Source: an uncultured Ruminococcus sp. (lineage in GTDB: Bacteria > Bacillota > Clostridia > Oscillospirales > CAG-272). From it: a stretch of DNA of 7,983 bases. The notes under the pieces are model-generated. The model was not told the origin of the DNA and searched no databases. It saw only the letters and a list, made by a program, of their open reading frames with translations. Positions 1 to 5,882 of this stretch are shown here, piece after piece (within the stretch, counting starts at the first letter, position 1; each line of letters starts with the position of its first letter). The position numbers and the translations under genes are program-made. The stretch covers positions 1 through 7,983 of the forward strand of contig CACYWX010000135.1 of the NCBI GenBank assembly GCA_902778205.1, read 5' to 3'.

Positions 1-1
1 T

Positions 2-370
2 AACCGGGCGAAAAACGGCGAGGACTTCGACGAGCTGGTGCAGAAATACGGCGGGGACCTCTTCATGTTCAACAATCCGGACGGTTACTATCTGGCCCGG
101 GGCACCTATCACGAGGCCTTCGAGGACGCGGCGTTCTCCCTGGCCGTCGGAGAGATCAGCCCGGTGGTCCGCACGGATGCCGGATGGAGCATCCTGAAGC
201 GGTACGAGAAGGAGGCCGGCTATCTCGCCGAGCACTTCGAGGACCTGGCACAGGACTACATGAGCGGACTCTACAACATCCGGCTGGAAGAGTACGCGGA
301 AACCCTCCGGGCCGAGCCCACGGAGCTTCTCGCCTCCTATACGATCTTCAATCTGGACACAACCTATTGA
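2..370 (+). CDS. PpiC/parvulin-type peptidyl-prolyl cis-trans isomerase, C-terminal part (5' end outside window)
   Basis: The frame is open from base 2 to the TGA at 368-370, so the N-terminus lies left of the window. The visible 122 residues begin with a DFDELVQKYGGDL segment, followed by GTYHEAFEDAAFSLAVGEIS, VVRTDAGW and ILKRYE. This is the second half of a rotamase (PpiC/parvulin) domain: the acidic 'FExAAFxLxxGEIS' helix, then the 'V.T..GW.I.K' strand. The family catalyses cis-trans isomerisation of prolyl bonds. In Firmicutes, PrsA-like members fold exported proteins on the outer face of the membrane, but a signal peptide or lipobox cannot be checked here. After the domain comes a helical tail of about 60 residues. 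The next gene starts 16 bases downstream, so they are probably co-transcribed. The parvulin-type identification is fairly secure; the substrate is unknown. Confidence 0.8.
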   Translation, partial: NRAKNGEDFDELVQKYGGDLFMFNNPDGYYLARGTYHEAFEDAAFSLAVGEISPVVRTDAGWSILKRYEKEAGYLAEHFEDLAQDYMSGLYNIRLEEYAETLRAEPTELLASYTIFNLDTTY

Positions 371-386
371 CATACGGGGCATCGCT

Positions 387-2021
387 GTGAAATACTACAC
401 CACCAACCCGCCCATGTCCTCCCGGGCGAAGGGCATCATGACCCGGATCCTCTTCGTTCTGGTGGCGGCGGCGGTCATCACCTTTACCGCCATCCTGCTG
501 GGGCAGCATCTGCTCCGGAAGGCCGAGGCGGCGGGTCAGCGTCCCACCGACAACTCCGGCGCCGGGTGGTCTCCGGAAAAACGGCGGGATGACCCGGAAA
601 ACGCCGCCGGAAGCGCTCCCACGGTACGGGCCTGCGGCATCGATCCTCTGGGATACGCCTCGCCGGAGGAGCTGGACGCCGCGCTCCAGCAGACCGCCGT
701 GGCCTACGACTCCGTCCTGTTCCCCCTGTCCGGCTCCGACGGCAGTCTGATCTACCAGTCCCCCGCCGTGTGCGCCCTGGCCCGGATCCCCGTGGCGGAC
801 AAGGGTCCCTCCGAATCCGTCCGTGAGGCGGTCCGGCTGGCCAAAATGCGCGGACTCCGGGTGATGGTGTCCGTGACTCCCTCCGAGGCGGTGACCGATT
901 CCGTTCTCTTCGGAGAGCTGGCCTCCTGGGGGGTCAACGAGATCCTGGCAACGCCCAATTTCTCCGGCGCCATCGACTACGAATCCGCCAATCTGCTCCG
1001 CCTCTACCTGAACGACTGCTCGGCGGAGCTGGATCCCTCCTGCCGTCTCGGGACGGTGCTCCCCGCGGACTCCTATCTGGATCCCTCCGGGGCCATGCAG
1101 CTGCAGATGATCGCGCAGGCGTCCTCCTCTCTGGGCATCCGCTTCGACGTGCAGTACATGGATCCCGACGCAGACGTGTACGAGAACGTGTACAACGCCC
1201 TGCAGGCCCTCATGGGCTCCTTCTCGGTGTACAATATGCGGGTGGTCATCAGCGGCACCGATCCGGAGCTTCTGGCGGCGCAGTACAAGGCCTGCGTCAA
1301 CCGGAACATCATGAACCTGATCTTCACCTCCACCGTGGACTACACCGCCTTCCCCCTGGACGAGGAGGACCCGCCGGAAACGGAGCCCGAGCCGGAGGTG
1401 TACCGTCCCGTTCAGCCCGCCGGCGTGGTCAATCCCTACGCCAGCACCGGCGAATCCTACGACCAGGGAGAGGAGCAGGTCCGGGGGGACAATACCTGGC
1501 AGGACAATTCATGGCAGGACAATTCATGGCAGGACAATTCATGGCAGGACAATTCATGGCAGGATAACTCCTGGGAGGACAACTCATGGGAGGACAACTC
1601 CTGGCAGGAAGAAAATTCGTGGCAGAACGACAATACCTGGCAGGAAGAAAACTCGTGGGAAGACAACTCCTGGCAGGAGGACAACTCGTGGCAGGACAAC
1701 AACACCTGGCAGGAGGACAATTCATGGCAGGAGGATACCACTTGGCAGGACAACTCCTGGCAGGAGGATACCACTTGGCAGGACAACAGCACCTGGCAGG
1801 AGGACAACTCGTGGCAGGACAACAGCACCTGGCAGGAGGACAATTCATGGCAGGACAACAGCACCTGGCAGGAGGACAATTCATGGCAGGACAACTCCTG
1901 GCAGGAGGATACCACATGGCAGGACAACTCCTGGCAAAACGACAATTCCTGGCAGAACGACGGCGGCGAATGGTGGGGCGGTACCGACGACAGCTGGACC
2001 ACATGGGACGGCGAAGGATGA
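387..2021 (+). CDS. Membrane-anchored protein with degenerate glycosidase-like TIM-barrel region and Trp-rich tandem-repeat tail
   Basis: 544 residues from a GTG start with a GGGG stretch 7 bases upstream. An ATG at 438, preceded by GAAGGG, is a plausible alternative that would remove 17 residues. Residues 21-43 form one hydrophobic segment after a basic N-terminus, so this is probably a type II anchor with the bulk outside. Residues about 79-325 alternate strands and helices: RACGIDPLGY, then YDSVLFPLSGSDG-LIYQSP, a helix, GLRVMVSVTP, VNEILATPNF and later VVISG and LIFTST. This resembles the clostridial 'putative glycoside hydrolase' (DUF4015-like) barrels, but I see no convincing pair of catalytic acids. 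After a Pro/Glu linker (residues 328-345), residues 368 to about 526 are tandem DNSWQ/EDNSWQ units, ending in a Trp/Gly/Asp tail. It overlaps the next start by ATGA. The barrel assignment is inference; the anchor and repeats are seen directly. Function unknown; cell-wall or polysaccharide association is a guess. Confidence 0.8.
   Translation: MKYYTTNPPMSSRAKGIMTRILFVLVAAAVITFTAILLGQHLLRKAEAAGQRPTDNSGAGWSPEKRRDDPENAAGSAPTVRACGIDPLGYASPEELDAALQQTAVAYDSVLFPLSGSDGSLIYQSPAVCALARIPVADKGPSESVREAVRLAKMRGLRVMVSVTPSEAVTDSVLFGELASWGVNEILATPNFSGAIDYESANLLRLYLNDCSAELDPSCRLGTVLPADSYLDPSGAMQLQMIAQASSSLGIRFDVQYMDPDADVYENVYNALQALMGSFSVYNMRVVISGTDPELLAAQYKACVNRNIMNLIFTSTVDYTAFPLDEEDPPETEPEPEVYRPVQPAGVVNPYASTGESYDQGEEQVRGDNTWQDNSWQDNSWQDNSWQDNSWQDNSWEDNSWEDNSWQEENSWQNDNTWQEENSWEDNSWQEDNSWQDNNTWQEDNSWQEDTTWQDNSWQEDTTWQDNSTWQEDNSWQDNSTWQEDNSWQDNSTWQEDNSWQDNSWQEDTTWQDNSWQNDNSWQNDGGEWWGGTDDSWTTWDGEG
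1488..1952 (+). repeat. In-frame 15/18-bp tandem repeat array encoding DNSWQ-type units
   Basis: About 28 units, each ending in a TGG (Trp) codon and 5 or 6 codons long. The 5' part (1500-1559) is four exact copies of caggacaattcatgg. The middle (about 1575-1745) is diverged, with EDNSW, QEENSW and QNDNTW variants. The 3' part shows a higher-order period: three near-identical 36-bp units at 1779-1814, 1815-1850 and 1851-1886 (QDNSTW + QEDNSW), flanked by two near-identical 33-bp units at 1746-1778 and 1887-1919. All unit lengths are multiples of three, so copy-number change keeps the frame. There are no spacers. The pattern suggests recent expansion by slippage or unequal crossover. Confidence 0.95.
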
Positions 2022-3091
2022 CGGACGCATCCGCTCTCCGGGACTGCGGCCTCCCCTGCCTGATCTTTTCGGAGGACGCCGCCCTCTGCGACATCCGCGG
2101 ACCCATCGGCGAAATGCCGGAGCTCTCCTCACCCGGGGAACTCCGGCATATGTTTCTGAAAAGGCTGGGCCGCTCGAGAGAGGGCTTTCTCCGCTTCTGC
2201 GCCGCACCATGCTCCGGACCGGACTGCCGGATCTACCGCCTCGCCCCGCCGGGAGAGGTCCGGGCCGCGTTTGCTGAAAAGGCCGTCCTGCTGTCCACGC
2301 CCGTGACTGCGGTATTTCTGGCGTCCTCTCCCACTGCCTTCCATCGCCTCATGTCTCCCGCGTCCCGTTATGCCTCCGACGCCGTGAACCGCATCCTCTT
2401 TGAGCTGATGGCCCTGACCGACGGCGGTTCTCCGGCCTTCTCCTCCCTGTCGCCCGAGCTGTTTGCCGTGGTCCGGAGGATCCCTCATCTGGCAGAGGCC
2501 CTGTTTGCCCGGCGCTGCTCCGTCCGGTGCTGTGATCTGGCACAGATCCTGGAGACCGTGGCCGAGACTGTGAAGAGCCTGCCCGCCTTCGGGAACTGCC
2601 GGATCCGTCTTTCGGAGGAGCACAGCTCCGCGCGGGAGAATCCGATGTTTGCCGAGCTTCCTGTGGAGGCGTTCGTCTCCGTTCTGACGGTCCTTCTGGG
2701 ACTGGCGGCGGATCTGACGGCGGACGGTGGGCTGGAGCTGACGCTGATAGACCACGGAGCCGTCCGGGAGACGGAGCTCCGATTCCGCTCCGACCGCATG
2801 CCGCGGACCCAGGGAGAGGAGGGGGGTGACGCCCTGTACGCCCTTCCCGCGGATTTCCACAGCCGGATCCGCTATCTGACCGCCCTGTGTGTCCTGACCT
2901 CCATGGATCTCGCCGTGTCCTGTCCGTCGTTTCATCATCCGGAGGAGGACGGAGCGGTCCGGAGCGTCTCCCTGTCCCTGCTGGTGGGCGGCGAGCCTCC
3001 TCCGGTGCTGGATTTCAAGTACGACGAGCCGGAACGGTGCGCTCCCGCCGTGGTCTCGGAGACCGCCGCCCTGTTCGCTGATGAATCGTGA
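2018..3091 (+). CDS. Hypothetical protein resembling a degenerate sensor histidine kinase (PAS-like + HisKA/GHKL-like)
   Basis: 357 residues. The ATG overlaps the TGA of the upstream gene (ATGA), which implies translational coupling; a GGACGG about 5 bases upstream may assist. There are no membrane spans. The N-terminal region (PCLIFSEDAALCDIRGPIGE, residues 13-32, to about 105) could be a PAS-like sensor fold. Residues about 108-165 are helical, where a dimerisation helix pair would lie. Residues 172-260 then follow the order of a GHKL ATPase: CDLAQILETVAETV, a CRIRLSE strand, a helix FVSVLTVLLGLAADLTADGG at the N-box position, then LELTLID and ETELRFRS strands. The N-box Asn, the phospho-acceptor His and the glycine-rich G-boxes are not apparent, so kinase activity is unlikely if the fold is right. 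The frame is also open upstream through the repeat array to about 1586, but that part is the wrong frame of the real gene. Family assignment is inference; the gene itself is well supported by coupling and context. Confidence 0.75.
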   Translation: MTDASALRDCGLPCLIFSEDAALCDIRGPIGEMPELSSPGELRHMFLKRLGRSREGFLRFCAAPCSGPDCRIYRLAPPGEVRAAFAEKAVLLSTPVTAVFLASSPTAFHRLMSPASRYASDAVNRILFELMALTDGGSPAFSSLSPELFAVVRRIPHLAEALFARRCSVRCCDLAQILETVAETVKSLPAFGNCRIRLSEEHSSARENPMFAELPVEAFVSVLTVLLGLAADLTADGGLELTLIDHGAVRETELRFRSDRMPRTQGEEGGDALYALPADFHSRIRYLTALCVLTSMDLAVSCPSFHHPEEDGAVRSVSLSLLVGGEPPPVLDFKYDEPERCAPAVVSETAALFADES

Positions 3092-3116
3092 GCCGGAATC
3101 CTCTCCGCAAAGCTCA
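3089..3116. other. Inverted repeat between convergent stop codons
   Basis: Two genes converge with only 22 bases between their stop codons. TGAGC (3089-3093, containing the TGA of the + gene) pairs with GCTCA (3112-3116, containing the stop of the - gene). CGGA (3094-3097) pairs with TCCG (3104-3107) after a 4-base bulge. No T-tract follows on either strand, so it is not a standard intrinsic terminator. It may be a weak bidirectional structure or coincidence. Confidence 0.3.
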
Positions 3117-3500
3117 GTCTCCCCGTCCCGCCAGAAGGATCACCCCCAGAAGCAGGGTCTCCACGCCCGCACCGTCGGCGGACAGCAGCAGCATGACCAG
3201 AAGCAGGACCACCTCCTCCGCTCCGACGCGCCCCTCCAGACCGGACAGCAGCGCTTCCAGCGGAGAGGCGTCCGGACCGTGTCCCTTCTTTTTCTCTGAA
3301 ACAGCCGGCGGCGCGGGATCCCGGATCGTCTCCTGCACGGCGGGACGGGCGGATCCGTATTCCTCGGGCGTGTGCCGTCTGCTCTCCATGGCGTCCGGAG
3401 ACTCCCGGCGGATCTCCTGCGTCTGCGGATGGAACGCCGTTCCCGCGTATCCCGGAGGCGGAGTGCTTCTCGCCCGTCCGGTGAGCGTGCGCGCGTACAT
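3114..3500 (-). CDS. Small hypothetical protein, disordered N-terminus with hydrophobic C-terminal pair (third gene of cassette)
   Basis: 128 residues from the ATG at 3500. A GTG at 3524 gives an 8-residue longer frame, but a perfect AGGAGGTG at 3507-3514 lies 6 bases before the ATG and fixes the start; this site covers the last bases of the upstream gene. Residues 1-85 are Pro/Arg/Glu-rich and look disordered (TPPPGYAG, RRESPDAMESRRHTPEEYG). The C-terminus has two short Leu/Val-rich stretches, EEVVLLLVMLLLS (95-107) and VETLLLGVILLAG (113-125), split by a small polar turn. This 'acidic, leucine run, turn, leucine run' end resembles small Clostridia proteins I recall as uncharacterised. The runs are short for two membrane helices; a hairpin-type membrane insertion or amphipathic oligomer is possible. 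Function unknown. Confidence 0.7.
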   Translation of the reverse strand: MYARTLTGRARSTPPPGYAGTAFHPQTQEIRRESPDAMESRRHTPEEYGSARPAVQETIRDPAPPAVSEKKKGHGPDASPLEALLSGLEGRVGAEEVVLLLVMLLLSADGAGVETLLLGVILLAGRGD

Positions 3501-3506
3501 ATTCCT

Positions 3507-3514
3507 CACCTCCT
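3507..3514 (-). promoter_or_regulatory. Ribosome binding site that decides the start at 3500
   Basis: On the minus strand the sequence is AGGAGGTG with a 6-base spacer to ATG 3500. It lies inside the GTG-initiated extension, so it argues against the upstream GTG at 3524. It abuts the stop codon of the preceding gene (3514-3516), which suggests coupled translation. Confidence 0.75.
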
Positions 3515-3960
3515 CAAGGCTCACGGCTCCCCCTCCCCTCGGACAGACCGGATGTCAGCCCGGACGCCTTCAGAAGTGCGCCCATCCGCATGACCGACAG
3601 GCACCGGTCCACCAGATCCCGCCGCCGGTCTCCGAGATAGGGCTTCAGCGCCAGAAAAAGCCGTTCCGCGTCGGTGCGGTTCCAGGACTTATGCCCGGTG
3701 AGAACCGGAGGCCCCGCGCTGTCCGATCCGTCGTCCGCCGGAACCTCACGCAAAGCCGGTTCCCCGTCCGCGGTGTCTCCTTCTCCCGCTCCTTCGCCCT
3801 GATTTTTATCCATGCCGCCGAGCAGAGGGCCGAGAGTCTCCATCACCTGGGGCAACCGCTCCCGGAGATCCCCCACATCCCCGCCGCCGAACTCCTTCAC
3901 CATTTTTCCGAAGGCCGGATCCGCCATGATGCGCTCCACCGCCGCTCCGAGATCCTCCAT
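3514..3960 (-). CDS. Small hypothetical protein with conserved-looking 'LALKPYL..RR..VDRCL' segment (second gene of cassette)
   Basis: 148 residues. ATG at 3960 with GGAGGG (3967-3972) 6 bases upstream; only one base separates it from the preceding stop, so translation is likely coupled. Residues 1-50 contain MEDLGAAVERIMADPAFGKM and LPQVMETLGPLLGGM, short helices like those in small clostridial proteins that count down Gly/Met-rich repeats. Residues 51-92 are an acidic, Gly/Pro-rich linker. Residues 97-135 carry TDAERLFLALKPYLGDRRRD followed by VDRCLSVMRMGALLK, a basic-amphipathic helix pair that looks like the conserved core. No catalytic motif, signal peptide or membrane span. I recall similar proteins as hypothetical in Clostridia, always next to small genes of the kind found on both sides here; that is memory, not a search. 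Function unknown. Confidence 0.75.
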   Translation of the reverse strand: MEDLGAAVERIMADPAFGKMVKEFGGGDVGDLRERLPQVMETLGPLLGGMDKNQGEGAGEGDTADGEPALREVPADDGSDSAGPPVLTGHKSWNRTDAERLFLALKPYLGDRRRDLVDRCLSVMRMGALLKASGLTSGLSEGRGSREP

Positions 3961-3961
3961 G

Positions 3962-4177
3962 TCAGGCCCTCCGATACAGCTCCAGCAGGACGGAAGCCCG
4001 TTCCAGATCGGCGTCCGTCACCTCCCGTAGCAGGGCTCTCAGCTTCCGGAGCGTCTTCGGATCCGGGTTCAGGCGCGAGGCATCCGCTCCGGCCGCCGCC
4101 AGGGTCAGCTTCAGCATGGCCGCCAGCCGGTCGTCGGGCAGCTCCAGCATCTTCTCGATATTCTTCTTCGTCAGCAT
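3962..4177 (-). CDS. Small helical hypothetical protein, 71 aa (first gene of cassette)
   Basis: 71 residues. The frame is open further upstream, but ATG 4177 has GGAGGT (4184-4189) with a 6-base spacer, so this start is chosen. The sequence is two helical halves: MLTKKNIEKMLELPDDRLAA with MLKLTLAAAGADASRL, then DPKTLRKLRALLREVTDADL and a final ERASVLLELYRR. The 'L..L.D..L...L..A..AAGAD' and 'DP..LR.L...L..VTD.DLE' pattern suggests a small helical bundle, possibly a protein-protein interaction module. No cysteines, no membrane segment. It is the promoter-proximal gene of the three-gene minus-strand unit and is divergent from the phosphoesterase, with 85 bases between the starts. I do not recognise a characterised family. 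Confidence 0.75.
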   Translation of the reverse strand: MLTKKNIEKMLELPDDRLAAMLKLTLAAAGADASRLNPDPKTLRKLRALLREVTDADLERASVLLELYRRA

Positions 4178-4250
4178 CGGGCGACCTCCGTCCGTTCCAT
4201 CGTTCATCCAGTGACATCTTATGCGGGTCCGGCGGAAACGGCCACGGCCC

Positions 4251-4256
4251 GGGAGG
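4251..4256 (+). promoter_or_regulatory. Ribosome binding site that decides the phosphoesterase start
   Basis: GGGAGG with a 6-base spacer to ATG 4263. It excludes the upstream in-frame ATG at 4221, whose extra 14 residues are Arg/Pro-rich and unlike the family N-terminus. Confidence 0.75.
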
Positions 4257-4262
4257 AATTCC

Positions 4263-4775
4263 ATGAAAATTCTCGTCTTTTCCGATTCGCACAACCATCC
4301 GGATCTCATGACGGCCACGGTCCGCGCCCATCTGAAAGCACCCGCCTCCGCCGGAGCGCTGGACGCCGTGTTCTTTCTGGGAGACGGCATCGGGGATTTT
4401 GAACGGCTTCAGAACGATTATCCCGGCCCCCGGTACGCGGCGGTGCTGGGCAACTGCGACGGCTATGCCCTTCTGGACGGCGGCTCCTACGAGAAGCTCG
4501 TGGATCTGGGCGGCTACCGGTTCCTGCTGAGCCACGGCCACCGCCTCTCCGTCAAGAGCGGGATCCAGCGGGCCGCCGACTATGCCATCGCCAAGGGCGC
4601 GGACGTCCTGCTCTTCGGCCACACCCACGAGGCCTTCGACGAGACCATCGACGGTTCATCGGGCGGCTCGGTGCGGTGTATCAATCCGGGGTCCGTGGGC
4701 TCCTGGTACGGCGCGTCCTTCGCGCTTCTGGAGATCCGGGACGGCCGTCTCCTGTGCAGCTTCGGAGAAGGGTGA
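4263..4775 (+). CDS. YfcE/MJ0936-type metallophosphoesterase
   Basis: 170 residues, the normal size for this family of single-domain calcineurin-like phosphodiesterases. All five metal-binding blocks are present in order: SDSH (D8, H10), LGDG (D41), GNCD (N64), SHGH (H91, H93) and GHTH (H120, H122). They are followed by the usual NPGS (141-144), and a closing strand FALLEI. Family members bind two divalent metals, usually Mn2+ or Ni2+, and hydrolyse phosphodiester model substrates; the physiological substrate is generally unknown. No signal peptide, so cytosolic. It starts at the ATG that follows GGGAGG, with MKILVFSDSH matching the family N-terminus. It stands alone: divergent from the unknown cassette and followed by its own terminator. 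Family call is secure. Confidence 0.93.
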   Translation: MKILVFSDSHNHPDLMTATVRAHLKAPASAGALDAVFFLGDGIGDFERLQNDYPGPRYAAVLGNCDGYALLDGGSYEKLVDLGGYRFLLSHGHRLSVKSGIQRAADYAIAKGADVLLFGHTHEAFDETIDGSSGGSVRCINPGSVGSWYGASFALLEIRDGRLLCSFGEG

Positions 4776-4797
4776 GCGAACCGCCCTTTTCTTTTTT
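4765..4797 (+). terminator. Intrinsic terminator of the phosphoesterase gene, overlapping its stop codon
   Basis: GAGAAGGG (4765-4772; one G-U) pairs with CCCTTTTC (4784-4791), and TTTTTT follows at 4792-4797. The loop (4773-4783) contains the TGA stop codon itself, so the last codons of the gene form the 5' arm. Confidence 0.65.
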
Positions 4798-4863
4798 CGG
4801 CGGACATAACCCGCGGGAGTGCCGGTTCCGGGAATCATCCGACAGAAGAAAGCGATGGAAGTC

Positions 4864-4892
4864 GGGACAGAGGCGGCGGAGTGTGATACAAT
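4864..4892 (+). promoter_or_regulatory. Probable sigma-A promoter of the AraC-type regulator
   Basis: GGGACA (4864-4869; 4 of 6 bases of TTGACA) is followed by exactly 17 bases and then TACAAT (4887-4892; 5 of 6 of TATAAT). The -10 is extended by TG at 4884-4885. A start near 4899 would give a leader of about 20 bases with AGGAGG inside it. It lies directly after the upstream terminator, so the regulator is transcribed on its own. Confidence 0.65.
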
Positions 4893-4906
4893 ACCGCCAG
4901 AGAGAC

Positions 4907-4912
4907 AGGAGG
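4907..4912 (+). promoter_or_regulatory. Ribosome binding site selecting ATG 4920 over ATG 4914
   Basis: AGGAGG ends 7 bases before ATG 4920 but only 1 base before the in-frame ATG at 4914, so 4920 is the likely start. Confidence 0.7.
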
Positions 4913-4919
4913 GATGCGC

Positions 4920-5828
4920 ATGGACTGGATCACCGGGATCGGGCGGGCCATTGCCTACATGGAGAACCATCTGGAGGATGAGATCGACTTTGCCGAAGCG
5001 GCGGCACGGAGCTTTTCGTCCCCGTCCCACTTCGCCCGGGTGTTCTCGATCCTCTCCGGTTATACGCCGGGGGAGTACGTCCGGATGCGGCGCCTGTCCA
5101 TGGCCGGTGCGGAGCTGGCCCGAGGTGACGTGAAGGTCATCGACATTGCGCTGAAATACGGCTACGACTCCCCGGACAGCTTCGCAAAGGCCTTCCGGGC
5201 GTTCCATGGAATCCTCCCCTCCGAAGCGCGCCGGAGCGGGGCCGAACTCAGATCCTTCTCCCGCCTGTCCCTCAAACTCACACTGGAAGGCGGTACCATC
5301 ATGAACTACAAAATTGTTGAGAAGAAAACGTTCCGGCTCCTGGGGTACAGACGGCGGTTCACCGGCTCCCCGTCGGAACGGATGGAACAGGAAAAGGCGT
5401 TCTTCTGCGAGACCCGGCTGAACCAGTTCCTGCTGGCGGGCATGGCGAAGGACGCGGATACCCAGTACGGCGTCATGTCGGATTTCGGGGAGGACGGCTA
5501 CGACTTCTGGATCGCCGGAGCGGTCCCCGACGATCTCATCGACGCCCACCGGAGCCCGGAATACGTGGGGGAGGAGCTGGCGGACCGGCTGGGACTGGAG
5601 CCCGTGGAGATCCCGGCGGGGGAATGGCTGATCTGCGAGACGGAGCGGTGTCAATACCCCACCCTGAAGCACATCCCGCTCCGTCAGGAGGCCGTGACGA
5701 ATTGGCTGCCGGATTCCGGGTATGAACTGCGGGACGGACCGGAGCTCATGATCGCCCACTGGTTCTGCGACGAGCGGTATCAACAGCGGTACGCGGAGCT
5801 CTGGCTCCTCATCCGGAAGATCGGGTGA
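4920..5828 (+). CDS. AraC-family transcriptional regulator with C-terminal GyrI-like effector-binding domain
   Basis: 302 residues. The DNA-binding part is at the N-terminus: helix-turn-helix 1 around residues 20-50 (DEIDFAEAAARSFSSPSHFA then FSILSGYTPGEYVRMRRL) and helix-turn-helix 2 around 70-105 (VKVIDIALKYGYDSPDSFAK, FRAFHGILPSEAR), the normal AraC/XylS layout. From residue 128 (MNYKIVEKKTFRLLGY) to the end is a GyrI-like small-molecule-binding domain (PF06445/PF14526 type), with YELRDGPELMI and the closing AELWLLIRK that resembles the family's 'EIWIPI' end. Such proteins sense hydrophobic or cationic ligands and often control efflux or stress genes. Here no transporter is adjacent, so the target is not evident; the gene is monocistronic between its own promoter and a convergent gene. 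Cytosolic. Good confidence in domain order, none in ligand. Confidence 0.9.
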   Translation: MDWITGIGRAIAYMENHLEDEIDFAEAAARSFSSPSHFARVFSILSGYTPGEYVRMRRLSMAGAELARGDVKVIDIALKYGYDSPDSFAKAFRAFHGILPSEARRSGAELRSFSRLSLKLTLEGGTIMNYKIVEKKTFRLLGYRRRFTGSPSERMEQEKAFFCETRLNQFLLAGMAKDADTQYGVMSDFGEDGYDFWIAGAVPDDLIDAHRSPEYVGEELADRLGLEPVEIPAGEWLICETERCQYPTLKHIPLRQEAVTNWLPDSGYELRDGPELMIAHWFCDERYQQRYAELWLLIRKIG

Positions 5829-5837
5829 ACCAGACAG

Positions 5838-5882
5838 AAAAACAGCCGTCCGGAGGATCGCTCAGGATCCCTCGGGCGGCTG
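5838..5882 (-). terminator. Long intrinsic terminator of the CPBP protease gene
   Basis: A 17-base stem (5843-5859 with 5866-5882; one A-C mismatch and two G-U pairs) and a 6-base loop. On the minus strand it is followed by five T (complement of 5838-5842). The stop codon of the minus-strand gene (5862-5864) sits in the loop. The + strand has no T-tract after the stem, so it is directional, though the hairpin may also protect the 3' end of the convergent regulator mRNA, whose stop is 14 bases away. Confidence 0.75.

Noticed and set aside
1488..1952. CRISPR-like array
   Set aside because: Units are contiguous 15/18-bp tandem repeats with no spacers, all in frame within a protein-coding gene.
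1429..2106. Cys-rich minus-strand reading frames across the repeat
   Set aside because: They are the complement of the Trp repeat (TGG read as CCA, caggac as GTCCTG); no ribosome binding site, and they end at the limits of the repeat gene.
4178..4262. Divergent promoters for the small-gene cassette and the phosphoesterase
   Set aside because: Promoters must exist here, but only weak -10-like matches (for example TAAGAT on the minus strand) without an acceptable -35 were seen, so no site is called.
3088..4266. A 392-residue plus-strand frame opposite the three small genes
   Set aside because: Arg/Pro/Ser-rich composition typical of an antisense frame in GC-rich DNA, no ribosome binding site, no motif; the minus-strand genes each have strong sites and family-like sequence.
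4656..5783. A 375-residue minus-strand frame opposite the AraC-type gene
   Set aside because: Composition of an antisense shadow; the opposite strand has a promoter, ribosome binding site and clear AraC and GyrI-like domains.
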